DNA of 64,000 nucleotides from Janthinobacterium sp. UMAB-56 (GCF_900095265.1 NZ_LT607655.1:62001-126000); one strand, 5' to 3'; shown: positions 33,523-43,550, counted from the first letter of the stretch. Program-made: numbers and translations. Notes: a model not told the origin generated them from the sequence alone.

Positions 33523-35469
33523 CTATGACTTGGGCGCAACAATCTTCTGTTTGAGCTGCAGGGCGGCGATGTAGCGGCTCCGGTATGCGGGGTCTTCCGG
33601 CGTCAGCAAAGTGAGCCTGTCACGCGCTCGGGTGGCGGCCACATAAAAACGGTTTTCTTCTTCCAGCGGGTCGGTCTTGCTGCGCGGGAATTCATCGACG
33701 GCCAAGTAGGGCAAAATCACATGGTTATATTCCAGGCCCTTGATCTGGTCGATGCAGGCGATCACCAGCCTGGCCTTGCCACTGGTTACGGCAACAGCCT
33801 CTTCCATCTCGCCCAGCCAGCCGGCAAAGCCCCCCAGCGCCACACCCGCCTCGCTGCAGACGGCAATAAAGCCGTGCAGGGAACGGGCCACCACCCGCGC
33901 CTGGGCCGGGTCGACATAGATGCGGCGCGCCGTCTGTTCCAGCTGCATCAAGCCAAAGATGTGCCGCAGGGCGTCGCCCGCCAGGGCATCGGCGGGCAGT
34001 GCGCGCAGATAATCGACCGCGGCCAGGGTCAGCGCCGCCTTGTCCTGGTTCTGCGATTTGGCCAACTGGTTCGTCAAGAATCCTTCCAGCAAGTCGGGAT
34101 AGTTGGCCACGTCGGCCTTGGCTTGCTGCAATTCCGTGCGCGTAAACGGAATTTCCGCGAACGCCACCAGGGCTTCGAGTATCTCGCCGCGGCGCGGGCC
34201 GCTCTTGATCGCATGCAAGTCCTTGCGGGCGATGGCCACCATGCCGCGCAGCATCAGCACTTCCAGGCTCAGCAGATAGCTGTTCATGTCCACCAGGCCA
34301 TACGCGATGCCGCTCTGGAACAGCGCCGTTTCCACACGAATGGCCTGGTCGCGGTCGCGCAGCAAGATCGCCGTGGTGCCAGCATGCGCGTGTTCGAGCG
34401 CGGCGATCATCTGGGCGCTGCACGCCTGCGGCTGCGCATGGTCGTACTCGAGCAGCTCGATGTGGGTGGCACGCGACAGGGCCGACACGCTGGCCTTGTT
34501 CTTCAGCACGCCCACCGCCTGCGCCAGTTGCGGGCCGTAGCGGTAGGAGGCCGTCAGCGGCAAACGCTGCAAGGCGGGGAATTCCTGCTCGAAGCGCTGG
34601 CGCAGGAAGCGGTGGTCGGCGCCCGACCACGTGTAGATCACTTGATCCTTGTCGCCGGCGCCGCAGAAAAACGCGTTGCCCCGCCGTATCAGCATGGTCA
34701 GCAGGCGGAACGACGCTTCGTTCAAATCGTGCAATTCATCGGCGACGATGATCTGGAAGGCCGGCAATTGCTGGCGCAAGGGCTCGTCGCCATCGAGCAT
34801 GCGTACCAGGTCGTAGGTGGCATCGAACGGTGCGCGGAACTGGATATCGCCCGTGTCGGCGCCGCGCAAGCCTTCGTATTCGCGCAGCCACAGATAGTGC
34901 GTGCGCGACATGCCCAGCAGCTCCAGATTATCGTCGAGGGAGTTGCTCTCGAAGTCAGGATTTTGAAAATCCAGGCGTGCCTTGGTGCGCAACTGCAGTT
35001 TCAAAAACTCGGCAATCGACCCATTCGTCGTATTGATTTCCAACGGATAGCGGTGTGCGTATTTCTCCGCCACGACTTCCAGCGCTTCCCAGGCCACGGG
35101 GCGCAGCTCTTCATCGCGGCGCATGGATGCCACCTGCCTGTTTTCCAGCTGCAGCAGCACCTTGGCGGCAAAGGCGTCGAAGGTGTCGATGACGAGGCGC
35201 TTGACGACGCCCAGCGGCACGCCCACTTCCAGCAGGCGCTGACGCAGGGCCACGCGCGCCGCTTCCGTGAACACAAGGGCCAGCATGCGTTCGGGCGCGC
35301 GGCCACGGTGCAGCGCCTCGGCCAGGCGCAGGGCCAGGGTCGTCGTCTTGGCGGCGCCAGCATTGGCGTCGATCAGCACCACTTTCTTTTGCGCCGTCTG
35401 GATAGCCACCTGTTCCGGCGTGGGCGTGATGCGTTTGGGAATAAACTGCGGGGCGTTATCTGTACTCAA
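33523..35469 (-). CDS. UvrD/Rep-like SF1 helicase with atypical Walker A
   Basis: The 648-residue protein looks like an SF1A DNA helicase. It has an N-terminal Q motif (TPEQVAIQTAQ), a Walker A region reading ANAGAAKT at 35-42, motif Ia VFTEAARVALRQRL, motif II VADELHDLNEASF, motif III GDKDQVIYTWSGA, and motif VI VAATRARDRLTLL. Both usual Walker A glycines are Ala (A35, A40), which is unusual for an active ATPase. The start is TTG 35469, supported by AGGA five bases upstream; the open frame further upstream overlaps the EgtB-like gene and does not look like helicase. Together these define a divergent subfamily. It starts just after the EgtB-like gene with no gap for a strong promoter. Confidence 0.82.
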   Translation of the reverse strand: MSTDNAPQFIPKRITPTPEQVAIQTAQKKVVLIDANAGAAKTTTLALRLAEALHRGRAPERMLALVFTEAARVALRQRLLEVGVPLGVVKRLVIDTFDAFAAKVLLQLENRQVASMRRDEELRPVAWEALEVVAEKYAHRYPLEINTTNGSIAEFLKLQLRTKARLDFQNPDFESNSLDDNLELLGMSRTHYLWLREYEGLRGADTGDIQFRAPFDATYDLVRMLDGDEPLRQQLPAFQIIVADELHDLNEASFRLLTMLIRRGNAFFCGAGDKDQVIYTWSGADHRFLRQRFEQEFPALQRLPLTASYRYGPQLAQAVGVLKNKASVSALSRATHIELLEYDHAQPQACSAQMIAALEHAHAGTTAILLRDRDQAIRVETALFQSGIAYGLVDMNSYLLSLEVLMLRGMVAIARKDLHAIKSGPRRGEILEALVAFAEIPFTRTELQQAKADVANYPDLLEGFLTNQLAKSQNQDKAALTLAAVDYLRALPADALAGDALRHIFGLMQLEQTARRIYVDPAQARVVARSLHGFIAVCSEAGVALGGFAGWLGEMEEAVAVTSGKARLVIACIDQIKGLEYNHVILPYLAVDEFPRSKTDPLEEENRFYVAATRARDRLTLLTPEDPAYRSRYIAALQLKQKIVAPKS

Positions 35470-35504
35470 AAGAATTCCTGAAAGGGTTGCTGCTCTTCCT
35501 GCCG

Positions 35505-36701
35505 TTACCAGGCGCAGGTGCGCAGGCCGGCAAAGATGTCGCCGCGCTCGGGCGCGTGGAAAGCGCGCATGCGCGCCGAATGCAGGCGCGGCGGCGTGGC
35601 GAAGGCAGCGCCGCGCAGCACCTGGTGCCGCATGAAATACGGCGCCGAGTATTCGCGCCAGCTGTCCACCGCAAAGCCCGGATACGGTTCGAACGGCGTC
35701 GCCGTCCACTCCCATACCTGTCCCCAATGAAAACGGGGATGGCCGGACAGCGCAGCATACTCCCATTCGGCCTCGGTCGCCAGGCGCCGCCCCGCCCAGG
35801 CGCAGTACGCTTGCGCTTCATACAGGTTGATGTGGCGCACGGCTTCATTCGGCGGCAAGGTCGTGCGCTGGCCGAAACGCATGGTGCGCCACTGCGTCGC
35901 TTCGCGCAACCAGTACAAAGGAGAGGAACGCTCCTGCTGCATCAGCCAGGCGCTGCCGGCCGCGCTCCAGAACTGGCGGTTCTGGTAGCCGCCGTCGGCG
36001 ACAAAATCGGCAAACTGGGCGTTCGAGACGGGTAAGGCATCCATGCTGAACGGCGGCACGTAGCAGGCATGGGGCGGCGATTCATTGTCGAAGGCAAACC
36101 CGGCGCCGCGCGGCGAACCCAGTTCGATACTGCCGCCAGGAAAAGCGATCTGCCCTGCCCCTGGCGGCAATGCCGGGCTGGCCGCCAGACATTCCGGCGC
36201 TTCCAGGCCCAGCCATTGCAAACCTGCCAGCATTTCTTCGCCACACATGTCTTCATGCGCCAAGGCCAGCCGGTATGGCGCCAGGGCGCTGTCGACATTG
36301 GCTTCGCGCGAGAGTTTATCGAGGACCCTGTCGTACACTTCGTGGCAATACGTTTTCACGGCGCCCGGACTGGGCAGTTCCAGCTTCCAGCGCGCGCCAT
36401 GCTCGACCATGTTGGCGTCGAACAAGTCGTCGCCGCGCGTCAGCAGGGAGTTATAAACGGCGTCGGCCGGATGGCTGGAAGCGGCTTCGCGCAAGATGAA
36501 CCACTCGGCAAACCAGGCGATATGCGCGAGTTGCCACAAGGGCGGATTGAGGCGCGGATGGCGGGGCAAGCCGGCCACCACATCCAGGCCGGCAGTGACG
36601 TAAGAGTCGAACAGGGACAGGGTGTCCTGGCGCGCGGCCTGCAGCGACTGGGCCAGTTGCTGCGCGCCGGCATGGCGAAAAGAGGCGTTGATTAAATTCA
36701 T
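35505..36701 (-). CDS. EgtB/SenA-like nonheme-iron synthase (DinB plus FGE-sulfatase domains)
   Basis: The 398-residue protein has an N-terminal DinB-like helical domain (1-165) and a C-terminal formylglycine-generating-enzyme-like domain (about 185-398). The latter has EWEYAALSGHPRFHWGQVWEWTATPF and a late RAFHAPERGDIFAGLR segment. EgtB joins Cys or gamma-Glu-Cys to trimethylhistidine; SenA uses a selenosugar to make selenoneine. Iron in EgtB is bound by three His. H60 (LAHIAW) and H149 (AHEDM) are present, but the third position is C153, because HExxH reads HEDMC. The codon is TGT, two changes away from a His codon. No egtD, senB or senC gene is in the window. The substrate is therefore uncertain. 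Confidence 0.78.
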   Translation of the reverse strand: MNLINASFRHAGAQQLAQSLQAARQDTLSLFDSYVTAGLDVVAGLPRHPRLNPPLWQLAHIAWFAEWFILREAASSHPADAVYNSLLTRGDDLFDANMVEHGARWKLELPSPGAVKTYCHEVYDRVLDKLSREANVDSALAPYRLALAHEDMCGEEMLAGLQWLGLEAPECLAASPALPPGAGQIAFPGGSIELGSPRGAGFAFDNESPPHACYVPPFSMDALPVSNAQFADFVADGGYQNRQFWSAAGSAWLMQQERSSPLYWLREATQWRTMRFGQRTTLPPNEAVRHINLYEAQAYCAWAGRRLATEAEWEYAALSGHPRFHWGQVWEWTATPFEPYPGFAVDSWREYSAPYFMRHQVLRGAAFATPPRLHSARMRAFHAPERGDIFAGLRTCAW

Positions 36702-36753
36702 GGCCTGATTGTAACGACTTATGCCAACCTTGCACTAGTCGCAAAGGAAACAA

Positions 36754-36770
36754 GGGGGCGCCATGCCCCC
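36754..36770 (-). terminator. Terminator hairpin after phoR
   Basis: A 6-bp stem (GGGGGC / GCCCCC) with a 5-base loop lies just after the phoR stop. On the minus strand it is followed by TTGTTT. It probably ends the long pst-pho transcript. Confidence 0.6.
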
Positions 36771-36774
36771 CAGC

Positions 36775-38091
36775 CTACTTGACCAGCAACTCGCCCTGTA
36801 GTGGCGTGACGACGGATTTGGGCATGCTGACGATAAAGCTGCTGCCCTTGTCGGCCACCGACTGGATGGCCAGAGTGCCCCCGTGGCGCAGCAGCACGTG
36901 CTTGACGATGGCCAGGCCAAGGCCCGTGCCCTGGGTTTCGCGCGAGCGGCTCTTGTCGACACGGTAAAAACGTTCCGTCAGGCGCGAGATATGTTCCTGG
37001 CTGATGCCGATGCCCGTGTCTTGCGCGATGAATTGCGGCCCGGCCGGCCCATCCTGCCAGCGCAGGGTGATGCTGCCGCCGGCCGGCGTGTAGCGCACGG
37101 CGTTCGATGCGAGGTTGCCAAACGCGCTGTACAGCTCGTCATAGCTGCCCAAGACGTCGGGGCCCTTGCATTCCATGCTCACTTCATGCTTGCCTGCCGA
37201 CAAGCCCTTGGCGTCGCGCAAGACTTGCTGCATGAGCTTCTTGATATCCACTGGCTCGGGACGCAGCGGGTAGTCGACCGATTCCAGGCGCGACAGAGTC
37301 AGCATGTCCTCGATCAGATGCTGCATGCGGTGACCCTGCTCCGTCATCAGCTTGAGGTGGGCGGCGCGCGTGGTGGCATCCAGGTCCAGTTCGGCGGAAG
37401 CGATTTCCAGGAAGCCCACGATGACCGTCAGCGGCGTGCGCAATTCATGCGAAGCATTGGCGATGAAGTCGCGGCGCATCATTTCGATGCGTTCCGTCTC
37501 CGTCACATCGTGCGTGACGAGGATCTGGCGGCGGTTTTCAAAGGGAATGATCTGCACGATCAGCTTGCGGTTGCGGAAGGTGATCGTCAGCGGCTGGTCG
37601 TAACGGCCCAGGATGATGTAATCCATGAACTCGGGGCTGCGGATCAGGTTCGTCACGCGCATGCCCTTGTCGCGCTCGTGCGTCAGGCCCAGGTGTTTCT
37701 CGGCGGCAGGGTTGCACCATTCAAGGAACAGCACGTCATCCATGATGACGACGCCGTCGGGCAGCAGATGCATGGCCTGGCGGAAACGCGCCAGCCATTC
37801 CGTCAGCTCGGCCTGGTTTTTCTCGTCGTCGCGGCGCATGCGGTACAGGCGCGCGAAGATGCTGGTCCAGGCGCCCCAGCCATCGGGCAGCTTGGCGCTT
37901 TGGGGATTGTCCAGCCAATTGCTCAGCTGGAACAGATACGACAGTTGCACGAACACCATCATGGCCATCAGCACGAAGGCGATGCCCAGCGCATACGTGG
38001 CGCCAAACAGATACCAGACGACGGCCACGCCCAGCAGCGCCAGCACCATGCGCAAGGCGGCCGGCACCCAGAACAGCAATTTCGGATTCAT
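36775..38091 (-). CDS. phoR: Phosphate regulon sensor histidine kinase PhoR
   Basis: The 438-residue kinase has two N-terminal membrane segments (about 8-55), a PAS domain (about 105-200: LLPDGVVIMDDVLFLEWCNPAAEKHLG), H-box FIANASHELRTPLTV, N-box GNLASNAVRYTP, G1 DTGIGI and G2 GTGLGLAIVKHVLLRHGG. PhoR phosphorylates PhoB when phosphate is scarce, and Pst and PhoU hold it in check. It ends the pst-pho block, 11 bases after phoB. Confidence 0.95.
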   Translation of the reverse strand: MNPKLLFWVPAALRMVLALLGVAVVWYLFGATYALGIAFVLMAMMVFVQLSYLFQLSNWLDNPQSAKLPDGWGAWTSIFARLYRMRRDDEKNQAELTEWLARFRQAMHLLPDGVVIMDDVLFLEWCNPAAEKHLGLTHERDKGMRVTNLIRSPEFMDYIILGRYDQPLTITFRNRKLIVQIIPFENRRQILVTHDVTETERIEMMRRDFIANASHELRTPLTVIVGFLEIASAELDLDATTRAAHLKLMTEQGHRMQHLIEDMLTLSRLESVDYPLRPEPVDIKKLMQQVLRDAKGLSAGKHEVSMECKGPDVLGSYDELYSAFGNLASNAVRYTPAGGSITLRWQDGPAGPQFIAQDTGIGISQEHISRLTERFYRVDKSRSRETQGTGLGLAIVKHVLLRHGGTLAIQSVADKGSSFIVSMPKSVVTPLQGELLVK

Positions 38092-38102
38092 AGAGGCCAG
38101 CT

Positions 38103-38792
38103 TTACTTTTCAGACAACATGTAGCCAACGCTGCGCACTGTCTTGATCAGGCTTTCCGCCTCTTTCAAGGCTTTGCGCAAGCGCAATACGTGGACGTCGA
38201 CCGTGCGCTCCTCGATCACCACATGGTCGCCCCACACCTTGTCGAGCAGCTGGCTGCGCGAAAACACGCGCTCCGGATGGGCCAGCAGGAATTTCAGCAG
38301 CTTGTATTCGGCATGGCCGATATCGATCTTCTGTTCATCCATCATGACGGTGCAGCTGACGGGGTCGAGGGCCACATTGCCGGCGCGCATGGGCGCCTGC
38401 GCGTGTTCCGGACTCTTGCGTCGCAACAGCGCCTTGGCGCGCGCCAGCAGCTCGCGCGGCGAGAACGGCTTGGTGACGTAATCGTCGGCCCCGCTGTTCA
38501 AGCCAGCCAGCTTGTCTTCTTCCATGCTCTTGGCGGTGAGCATGATGACGGGGATGGCGGCAAAATTGCGGTCGGCGCGGATGCGCGACAGCAGGCGCAA
38601 GCCCGTCTGGTCCGGCAGCATCCAGTCGAGCAGAATCAGATGCGGCGTGCGGTGCTGGATGAATTCCCAGGCATCGGCGACGTTTTGTACAGAACAGCAA
38701 TTCCAGCCGGATTCGCGCAGCGAATAGGTCACCAGTTCAACGATGGCCGGCTCATCTTCAACAATCAATACCGTGGTTTTATCAGATGCCAT
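38103..38792 (-). CDS. phoB: Phosphate regulon response regulator PhoB
   Basis: The 229-residue OmpR-type regulator has a receiver with VEDEPAI and phospho-acceptor Asp in LLDWMLP, plus LTAKSMEEDKLAGLNSGADDYVTKPFS. A winged helix follows (RSQLLDKVWGDHVVIEERTVDVHVLRLRKALK). PhoB binds Pho boxes with 11-bp spaced repeats, as seen before pstS and ppk1 in this window. It lies five bases after phoU. Confidence 0.96.
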   Translation of the reverse strand: MASDKTTVLIVEDEPAIVELVTYSLRESGWNCCSVQNVADAWEFIQHRTPHLILLDWMLPDQTGLRLLSRIRADRNFAAIPVIMLTAKSMEEDKLAGLNSGADDYVTKPFSPRELLARAKALLRRKSPEHAQAPMRAGNVALDPVSCTVMMDEQKIDIGHAEYKLLKFLLAHPERVFSRSQLLDKVWGDHVVIEERTVDVHVLRLRKALKEAESLIKTVRSVGYMLSEK

Positions 38793-38797
38793 AAAGC

Positions 38798-39508
38798 TTA
38801 CTCAGGGAGCTCCTCGGAAATGGCGGGAGCAGCCACCTTGGTGTGGCGGATGTCCTTGCCTTCAACCACGTAAATCACGTATTCGGCGATGTTTTTCGCA
38901 TGGTCGCCGATCCGTTCGATGGCCTTGGCCACCCACAGGGTATCGAGCGCCGCCGAAATCGTGCGCGGGTCTTCCATCATAAAGGTGATCAAGTTGCGCA
39001 TGATAGACCGAAACTCATGGTCGATGATGGCATCCTGTGCAATTAATTGTAAAGCCTGCTTGCCATCGTTGCGGGCAAACGCATCGAGCGCGTCGTGCAG
39101 CATGTCGGTGGCTGTATTGGCAATGCCGCGCACCATCTCGTAATGGTTGACGACGCCGTTGCCGCGCTTGTGCAAATTCTTCGCCACGCGGGCGATTTTG
39201 GTCGCCTCGTCGCCTACGCGCTCGAGGTCGGTAATCACCTTGATGGTGGCCATGATGGTGCGCAAATCGTTGGCGGCCGGCTGGCGGCGCACGATCAAAT
39301 GGCTGCAGGCGTCGTCGAGCGACACTTCCAGCTGGTTGACGACGTCGTCTTCGCGCATCACGCGGTCGGCGCGTTCCGGATTACCGATGCGAAAGCACGT
39401 CATCGCGTCGAGGAACTGGGTTTCAACGATGCCGCCCATCAGGAGCACTTTCGAGCGGATCGCTTCGAGTTCGTTGTCGTATTGCTTGGATGAATGTTCG
39501 CCTATCAT
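38798..39508 (-). CDS. phoU: Phosphate transport regulator PhoU
   Basis: The 236-residue protein contains two three-helix PhoU repeats with the metal-binding ExxxD motifs (RVMREDDVVNQLEVSLDDAC; ERVGDEATKIA; ERIGDHAKNIAEYV). It signals phosphate sufficiency between the Pst transporter and PhoR and keeps the regulon off. It lies between pstB and phoB, the standard order. Confidence 0.96.
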   Translation of the reverse strand: MIGEHSSKQYDNELEAIRSKVLLMGGIVETQFLDAMTCFRIGNPERADRVMREDDVVNQLEVSLDDACSHLIVRRQPAANDLRTIMATIKVITDLERVGDEATKIARVAKNLHKRGNGVVNHYEMVRGIANTATDMLHDALDAFARNDGKQALQLIAQDAIIDHEFRSIMRNLITFMMEDPRTISAALDTLWVAKAIERIGDHAKNIAEYVIYVVEGKDIRHTKVAAPAISEELPE

Positions 39509-39556
39509 GCTGTCTCTCCGTATTCAGTTGTCTTGTATGTAGCGCTGTGCGAGGGA

Positions 39557-40351
39557 TCAGCCGAAGCGACCCGTGATGTAATCCTGCGTTTCCTTGCGGG
39601 CCGGATTCATGAAAATCTGGTCCGTTTCGCCGAATTCCACCAGCTCGCCCAGGTACATATAAGCCGTGTAGTCGGAGCAGCGCGCCGCCTGCTGCATATT
39701 GTGCGTCACGATGGCGATCGTGTAATCCTGTTTCAGTTCGCTGATCAGCTCTTCCACCTTCGAGGTCGAAATCGGGTCCAGCGCCGAGGTCGGTTCATCG
39801 AGCAGCAGCACGTCCGGCTTCACTGCCACGCCGCGCGCGATGCACAGACGCTGCTGCTGGCCGCCCGACAGCGACAGGCCGCTCTTCGAGAGTTTGTCCT
39901 TGACTTCGCCCCACAGGGCCGCCTTTTTCAGGGCCCACTCGACGCGCTCGTCCATCTCGCCTTTTGACAGGTCTTCATACAGGCGCACGCCGAAGGCGAT
40001 GTTGTCGTACACGGACATGGGGAACGGCGTCGGCTTCTGGAACACCATGCCGACCTTGGCGCGCAGCATGTTGACGTCCTGGTCGGCGTCGAGCACGTTG
40101 CGGCCGCGGTACAGGATGGAGCCTTCCGCGCGCTGGCCAGGATACAGGTCATACATGCGGTTCAGGGTGCGCAGCAGCGTCGATTTTCCGCAACCGGACG
40201 GGCCGATGAAGGCCGTCACCTTTTTCTCGTGGATGTCCAGGTTGACGTTATGCAAGCTTTGCGTTTTACCGTAAAAAAAGTTCAGGCCAGAAATCTCGAT
40301 GGTTTTTTTCTTTGGTGCCAAGTCTTGGGCTGGATTCATTTGCGTATTCAT
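39557..40351 (-). CDS. pstB: Phosphate ABC transporter ATP-binding protein PstB
   Basis: The 264-residue ATPase has Walker [10 protein letters not shown] (near 52-60), signature [14 protein letters not shown], Walker [16 protein letters not shown] and H-loop VTHNM. It drives high-affinity phosphate uptake with PstA and PstC. A Pro/Lys-rich lead ([15 protein letters not shown]) precedes the domain. It starts 26 bases after pstA. Confidence 0.97.
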   Translation of the reverse strand: MNTQMNPAQDLAPKKKTIEISGLNFFYGKTQSLHNVNLDIHEKKVTAFIGPSGCGKSTLLRTLNRMYDLYPGQRAEGSILYRGRNVLDADQDVNMLRAKVGMVFQKPTPFPMSVYDNIAFGVRLYEDLSKGEMDERVEWALKKAALWGEVKDKLSKSGLSLSGGQQQRLCIARGVAVKPDVLLLDEPTSALDPISTSKVEELISELKQDYTIAIVTHNMQQAARCSDYTAYMYLGELVEFGETDQIFMNPARKETQDYITGRFG

Positions 40352-40377
40352 ATGGGTTCGCTTCGCTCGATATCTGT

Positions 40378-41274
40378 TTAATTAGGGACTTTTTGGCTGA
40401 ACACGGTGCGCGACAGGATATTCAGGGCCAGCACGCTGAAGGTGATCAGCAGTGCGCCACCCCAGGCCAGCGAGCGCCAGTTGTCGTAGGGGCTCATCGC
40501 AAACGATGCGATGACGGACGGCAAGTTGGCCATAGGCGCATTCATGTTGAAGCTTTGGAACTGGTTATTCAGGGCCGTAAACAGCAGCGGTGCCGTTTCG
40601 CCGGCGATGCGGGCCAGAGCCAGCAGCACGCCAGTAATGACACCGGCCTTGACGGCGCGCAAGCGCACCAGAGTGGCGACCTTCCAGCGCGGCGCGCCCA
40701 GGGCAAACGCTGCTTCCAACAAGCTGTTCGGCACCAGACGCAGCATATTGTCCGTCGTGCGCACCACCACCGGCACGGCGATCAGCGACAAGGCGATGGC
40801 GCCGGCGTAACCGGAGAAATGTTTCACATGCGCCACGTACAGCGCATACACGAACAGGCCGATGACGATGGACGGGGCCGACAGCATGATGTCGGTGACG
40901 AAACGCGTCACGTGCGCCAGCCGGTTTTCTTCGCCGTATTCGGCCAGGTAGATGCCGGCCAGGATGCCGATGGGCGTGCTGACAACGGTGGCCAGGCCCA
41001 CCATCAGGGCGCTGCCGACGATGGCATTGATCAGGCCGCCGCCTTCGCTGCCGGGCGCCGGCGTCGTTTGCGTGAACAGGTCGAACGACAGGGCGCCGAA
41101 ACCCTTGATCACCAGGGTGAACAGAATCCACACCAGCACGGCCAGGCCCAGGGCCATGGCGGCCACCGACAGGGCGATGCCGATGCGGTGCATCAGCAGG
41201 CGCTTGCGGTAGACCGGGTTCATGGCCGGCTTGGCCGGAGCGTCGTGGGTGCTAACTTGGCTGAGCTGGCTCAT
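40378..41274 (-). CDS. pstA: Phosphate ABC transporter permease PstA
   Basis: The 298-residue membrane protein has about six hydrophobic segments. The permease coupling motif reads [22 protein letters not shown] 41274 was chosen because it overlaps the pstC stop (ATGA), which fits coupled translation; the open frame upstream runs through pstC in another phase. It forms the membrane channel with PstC. Confidence 0.95.
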   Translation of the reverse strand: MSQLSQVSTHDAPAKPAMNPVYRKRLLMHRIGIALSVAAMALGLAVLVWILFTLVIKGFGALSFDLFTQTTPAPGSEGGGLINAIVGSALMVGLATVVSTPIGILAGIYLAEYGEENRLAHVTRFVTDIMLSAPSIVIGLFVYALYVAHVKHFSGYAGAIALSLIAVPVVVRTTDNMLRLVPNSLLEAAFALGAPRWKVATLVRLRAVKAGVITGVLLALARIAGETAPLLFTALNNQFQSFNMNAPMANLPSVIASFAMSPYDNWRSLAWGGALLITFSVLALNILSRTVFSQKVPN

Positions 41275-42290
41275 TTCGTGCCTTCCTTGCGGGACATGCC
41301 AGCCAGCATCAGCTTGGCGGCGGATAAGACGATAAAGGTGATGACAAACAGGATCAGCGCCAGCGAGAACAGCGAGGACACGTGCAGCGCCGATTGCGCT
41401 TCGCCGAATTCGTTCGCCAGCAAGGAAGTGATGCTGTTGCCGGCGGCAAACAACGACCACGACAGTTTATTCGCGTTGCCGATGACGAAGGTCACGGCCA
41501 TGGTCTCGCCCAGCGCGCGGCCCAGGCCCAGCATGACGCCGCCAACGACGCCGGTCTTGGTGTATGGCAAGACGATCTTGCGCACCACTTCCCAGCGCGT
41601 GCAGCCCAGGCCGTAAGCGGATTCCTTCAGCACGGCAGGGACGATTTCAAACACGTCGCGCATCACCGAGGCGATGAAGGGGATGATCATGATGGCCAGT
41701 ACCAGACCGGCCGTCAGCAGGCCGATGCCCATCATGGGGCCGCTGAACAGCTGGCCGATGACGGGCACGTTGCCCAGCGTCGCCTTCAGGATGGGCTGGA
41801 CGTGGTCGGCAAACAGGGGCGCGAAGACGAACAGGCCCCAGATGCCGTAGATGATCGATGGCACGCCGGCCAGCAGCTCGACAGCCGTGCCCAGCGGGCG
41901 ACGCAGCCAGGCCGGGCAGATTTCCGTGAGGAACAGGGCGATGCCGAAGCTGACAGGAAAGGCGATCAGCAGGGCAATCACCGACGTCACCAGGGTGCCG
42001 ACGATGGGGATCAGGGCGCCGTACTGGTCATTGACGGGGTCCCATTCTGCCGACACGATGAAATGCAGGCCGAAGCTCTTGAAGGCCGGTATCGATTCCA
42101 TGATCAGCGAAATGATGATGCCGACCAGGACAATCAGCACCGACAGGGCGAACAGCATCGTCACCTTGTGGAACAGGAAGTCCTGGAGGCGCTGCTTGCG
42201 CATGGTGGAAAGCATTTGCGTGTGACTGATGGAATCGGTCATGGTGCCGCCTGGCATGGGGATCGTGGAAGAGGTAGATTGTGCGCTCAT
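41271..42290 (-). CDS. pstC: Phosphate ABC transporter permease PstC
   Basis: The 339-residue permease has six to seven hydrophobic segments and the coupling motif [22 protein letters not shown]. The N-terminal ~25 residues ([17 protein letters not shown]) are polar and poorly conserved, so an internal start at MTDSIS or MLSTMRK is possible. It is separated from pstS by 160 bases with a long hairpin. Confidence 0.95.
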   Translation of the reverse strand: MSAQSTSSTIPMPGGTMTDSISHTQMLSTMRKQRLQDFLFHKVTMLFALSVLIVLVGIIISLIMESIPAFKSFGLHFIVSAEWDPVNDQYGALIPIVGTLVTSVIALLIAFPVSFGIALFLTEICPAWLRRPLGTAVELLAGVPSIIYGIWGLFVFAPLFADHVQPILKATLGNVPVIGQLFSGPMMGIGLLTAGLVLAIMIIPFIASVMRDVFEIVPAVLKESAYGLGCTRWEVVRKIVLPYTKTGVVGGVMLGLGRALGETMAVTFVIGNANKLSWSLFAAGNSITSLLANEFGEAQSALHVSSLFSLALILFVITFIVLSAAKLMLAGMSRKEGTK

Positions 42291-42341
42291 AATGTGCCAT
42301 GTGGGTGGTACTGCAGGTACTGCTATTTTTATCTTGCTCTT

Positions 42342-42385
42342 TTAGCCAGGACCGCCTGCAAGGGCTTGCGGGCGGTCCTGGCTAA
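42342..42385 (-). terminator. Long hairpin between pstS and pstC
   Basis: A perfect 15-bp stem (42342-42356 with 42371-42385) encloses a loop that can pair further (GCAAG/CTTGC). No T-tract follows on the minus strand. It looks like an intercistronic mRNA structure that protects the pstS message or reduces read-through, giving more binding protein than permease. Confidence 0.7.
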
Positions 42386-42450
42386 CTCCCTGCCCCGCCG
42401 TGTTGCTGGCGGAGGGGCAAGGATGGTACTGCTGTGGTCAAGCTATCGAA

Positions 42451-43500
42451 TTAATAGATGGCTTTGCCCGAAGCATCTTTCAGGTTGGCTTTCCACGATT
42501 CCTGCACCAGTTTCACGACCGATGCTGGCATCGGCACGTAGTCCAGTTCAACAGCAGCGGCGCCGCCGTTCTTGTAGGCCCAGTCGAAGAATTTCAGGAC
42601 TTCTTTTGCCTTGGCTGCGTCAGGCTGGACTTTGTGCATCAGGATGAACGACACGCCGGTGATAGGCCAGCTGTTCTTGCCAGCCTGGTCGGTCAGGACC
42701 ACACCGAAGCCTGGGGTTTGCGTCCATGGTGCCGAAGCGGCTGCTGCCTTGAAGTTTTCGTCGTCAGGCTGCAGGTAGTTGCCATCCTTGTTTTGCAACT
42801 GGGTGTGCGACATATGGTTTTTCTTGGCGTAAGCCCACTCGACGTAGCCGATCGAACCCTTGATACGCTGTACGTTGGCGGCGACGCCTTCGTTACCCTT
42901 GCCGCCCACGCCCACGGCCCATTTCACAGCCGAGCCAGCACCGATTTTCGATTTGAATTCCGGGTTGGTTTTCGACAGGAAGTCGGTGAACAGGAAAGAC
43001 GTGCCCGAACCGTCGGCGCGGTGCACCACGGTGATTTCCGTGTCCGGCAGCTTGACGCCGCTGTTCAAAGCAGCGATCTCAGGAGCGCTCCATTTGGTGA
43101 TCTTGCCCAGGTAGATGTCGGCAACGACCTTGCCCGTCATCTTCAGCTGGCCTGGCTTGACGCCGTCCAGGTTGACGATGGTGACCACGCCGCCCATGAT
43201 GGCAGGGAACTGCATCAGGCCTGCTTCTTCCAGCTCTTCTGCCTTCAAAGGCATGTCCGAGGCACCGAATTCAACAGTCTTGGCCTTGATTTGCTTGATG
43301 CCGGCGCCGGAGCCGACGGACTGGTAGTTCAGGCCGTTGCCCGTATTGGCTTTGTAAGTTTCAGCCCATTTGGCATAGATCGGGTACGGGAAGGTCGCAC
43401 CAGCACCTGTCATATCTGCCGCCATGACGGAAGCGGAAGAAAATGCCATCGCTGCCGAAGCACCCACGACGATAAATTTGAACATTTGCTTCATTTGCAT
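42451..43500 (-). CDS. pstS: Periplasmic phosphate-binding protein PstS
   Basis: The 349-residue protein has a signal peptide (MKQMFKFIVVGASAAMAFSSAS, cleaved after VMAA). The mature protein begins DMTGAGATFPYPIYAKW. Phosphate ligand regions TGAGATFP and VHRADGSGTSFLFTDFLS are present. GAGG seven bases before the ATG marks the start. A Pho-box promoter lies upstream. Confidence 0.97.
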   Translation of the reverse strand: MQMKQMFKFIVVGASAAMAFSSASVMAADMTGAGATFPYPIYAKWAETYKANTGNGLNYQSVGSGAGIKQIKAKTVEFGASDMPLKAEELEEAGLMQFPAIMGGVVTIVNLDGVKPGQLKMTGKVVADIYLGKITKWSAPEIAALNSGVKLPDTEITVVHRADGSGTSFLFTDFLSKTNPEFKSKIGAGSAVKWAVGVGGKGNEGVAANVQRIKGSIGYVEWAYAKKNHMSHTQLQNKDGNYLQPDDENFKAAAASAPWTQTPGFGVVLTDQAGKNSWPITGVSFILMHKVQPDAAKAKEVLKFFDWAYKNGGAAAVELDYVPMPASVVKLVQESWKANLKDASGKAIY

Positions 43501-43550
43501 ATCAAGTCCTCAGGGTTGTTAGGGCACAAAGTCCCGGTTGAATGCTGCGC

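Noticed and set aside
35470-35766. Upstream extension of the UvrD-like helicase
   Set aside because: It lies inside the EgtB-like gene in another phase and has no helicase-like sequence; AGGA before the TTG at 35469 fits better.
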